From Aeromonas sanarellii (GTDB lineage: Bacteria > Pseudomonadota > Gammaproteobacteria > Enterobacterales > Aeromonadaceae): DNA of 64,000 nt. Within the stretch, counting starts at the first letter, position 1. Each line of letters opens with the position of its first letter. A program made the translations under genes and the position numbers. The DNA lies in assembly GCF_000820085.1 (NCBI RefSeq), contig NZ_CDBN01000091.1, forward strand, positions 1-64,000. The letters are read 5' to 3'. Under the pieces are notes generated by a model, which saw nothing but the letters and a program-made list of their open reading frames with translations, searched no databases and had not been told where the DNA came from. Below, in pieces: positions 63,977-64,000 of this stretch.

Positions 63977-64000
63977 TCAGGGAACGATGAAGGCCTGCTC
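63977..64000 (-). CDS. C-terminal codons of a gene entering from the right edge, probably rlpA
   Basis: On the minus strand the window edge reads E-Q-A-F-I-V-P then TGA. Such an ending would suit an SPOR-domain protein, and rlpA precedes dacA in related genomes. Seven codons are too few for proof; identification rests on gene order. Confidence 0.35.
   Translation of the reverse strand, partial: EQAFIVP

Overview
The window reads as a GC-rich (about 60-63 %) gammaproteobacterial chromosome, almost certainly Aeromonas or a close relative. Pointers are the Na+-type polar-flagellar stator pair pomAB beside xseB-ispA-dxs, the Vibrio/Shewanella-like riboflavin order ending in a RibBX-type hybrid enzyme, the standard gammaproteobacterial block greA ... 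rlmE-ftsH-folP-glmM-tpiA-secG-tRNA-Leu-tRNA-fMet-rimP-nusA-infB-rbfA-truB-rpsO-pnp, and rlpA-dacA-ybeD-lipB-lipA. Assignments rest on reading sequence and remembered family features; no database search was run.

Layout. 0-8 kb: glyA, nrdR, then the riboflavin/isoprenoid-side operon ribD-ribC-ribBX-ribH-nusB-thiL-pgpA. 8-14 kb: a peptide-type ABC importer with a fused double ATPase, binding protein and two permeases, interrupted by a 152-bp inverted-repeat element. 14-17 kb (minus): xseB-ispA-dxs. 17-19 kb: pomA-pomB behind a FliA-type promoter. 19-36 kb: core transcription, translation and envelope genes, with a heat-shock-type promoter before rlmE-ftsH. 36-46 kb: an MFS transporter, DsrE and DUF1090 proteins, the trhP-yfhL tRNA-hydroxylation pair, an L,D-transpeptidase, a VOC protein, a tldD-pmbA operon, fldB and xerD. 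47-54.5 kb: an accessory stretch between xerD and recJ holding two large secreted proteins with Ig-like repeats, mscL, and a VpsR-like enhancer-binding regulator. 54.5-60 kb: recJ, a MerR-methyltransferase fusion, two GNAT acetyltransferases, and an orphan nqrE with a small membrane protein. 60-64 kb (minus): dacA-ybeD-lipB-lipA, and the last codons of a gene that is probably rlpA.

Two things stand out. First, three unrelated genes (ribBX, yfhL, fldB) are each followed by a diverged partial copy of their own 3' end, including the stop codon. The copies keep coding-like substitution patterns, so they look like scars of a recurrent recombination process. Second, both secreted Ig-like proteins have good sigma-54 (-24/-12) promoter matches and sit beside a VpsR/NtrC-type activator carrying a variant GAFTDA loop. 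This makes a self-contained candidate regulon, possibly for surface or biofilm matrix, where E. coli has dsbC.
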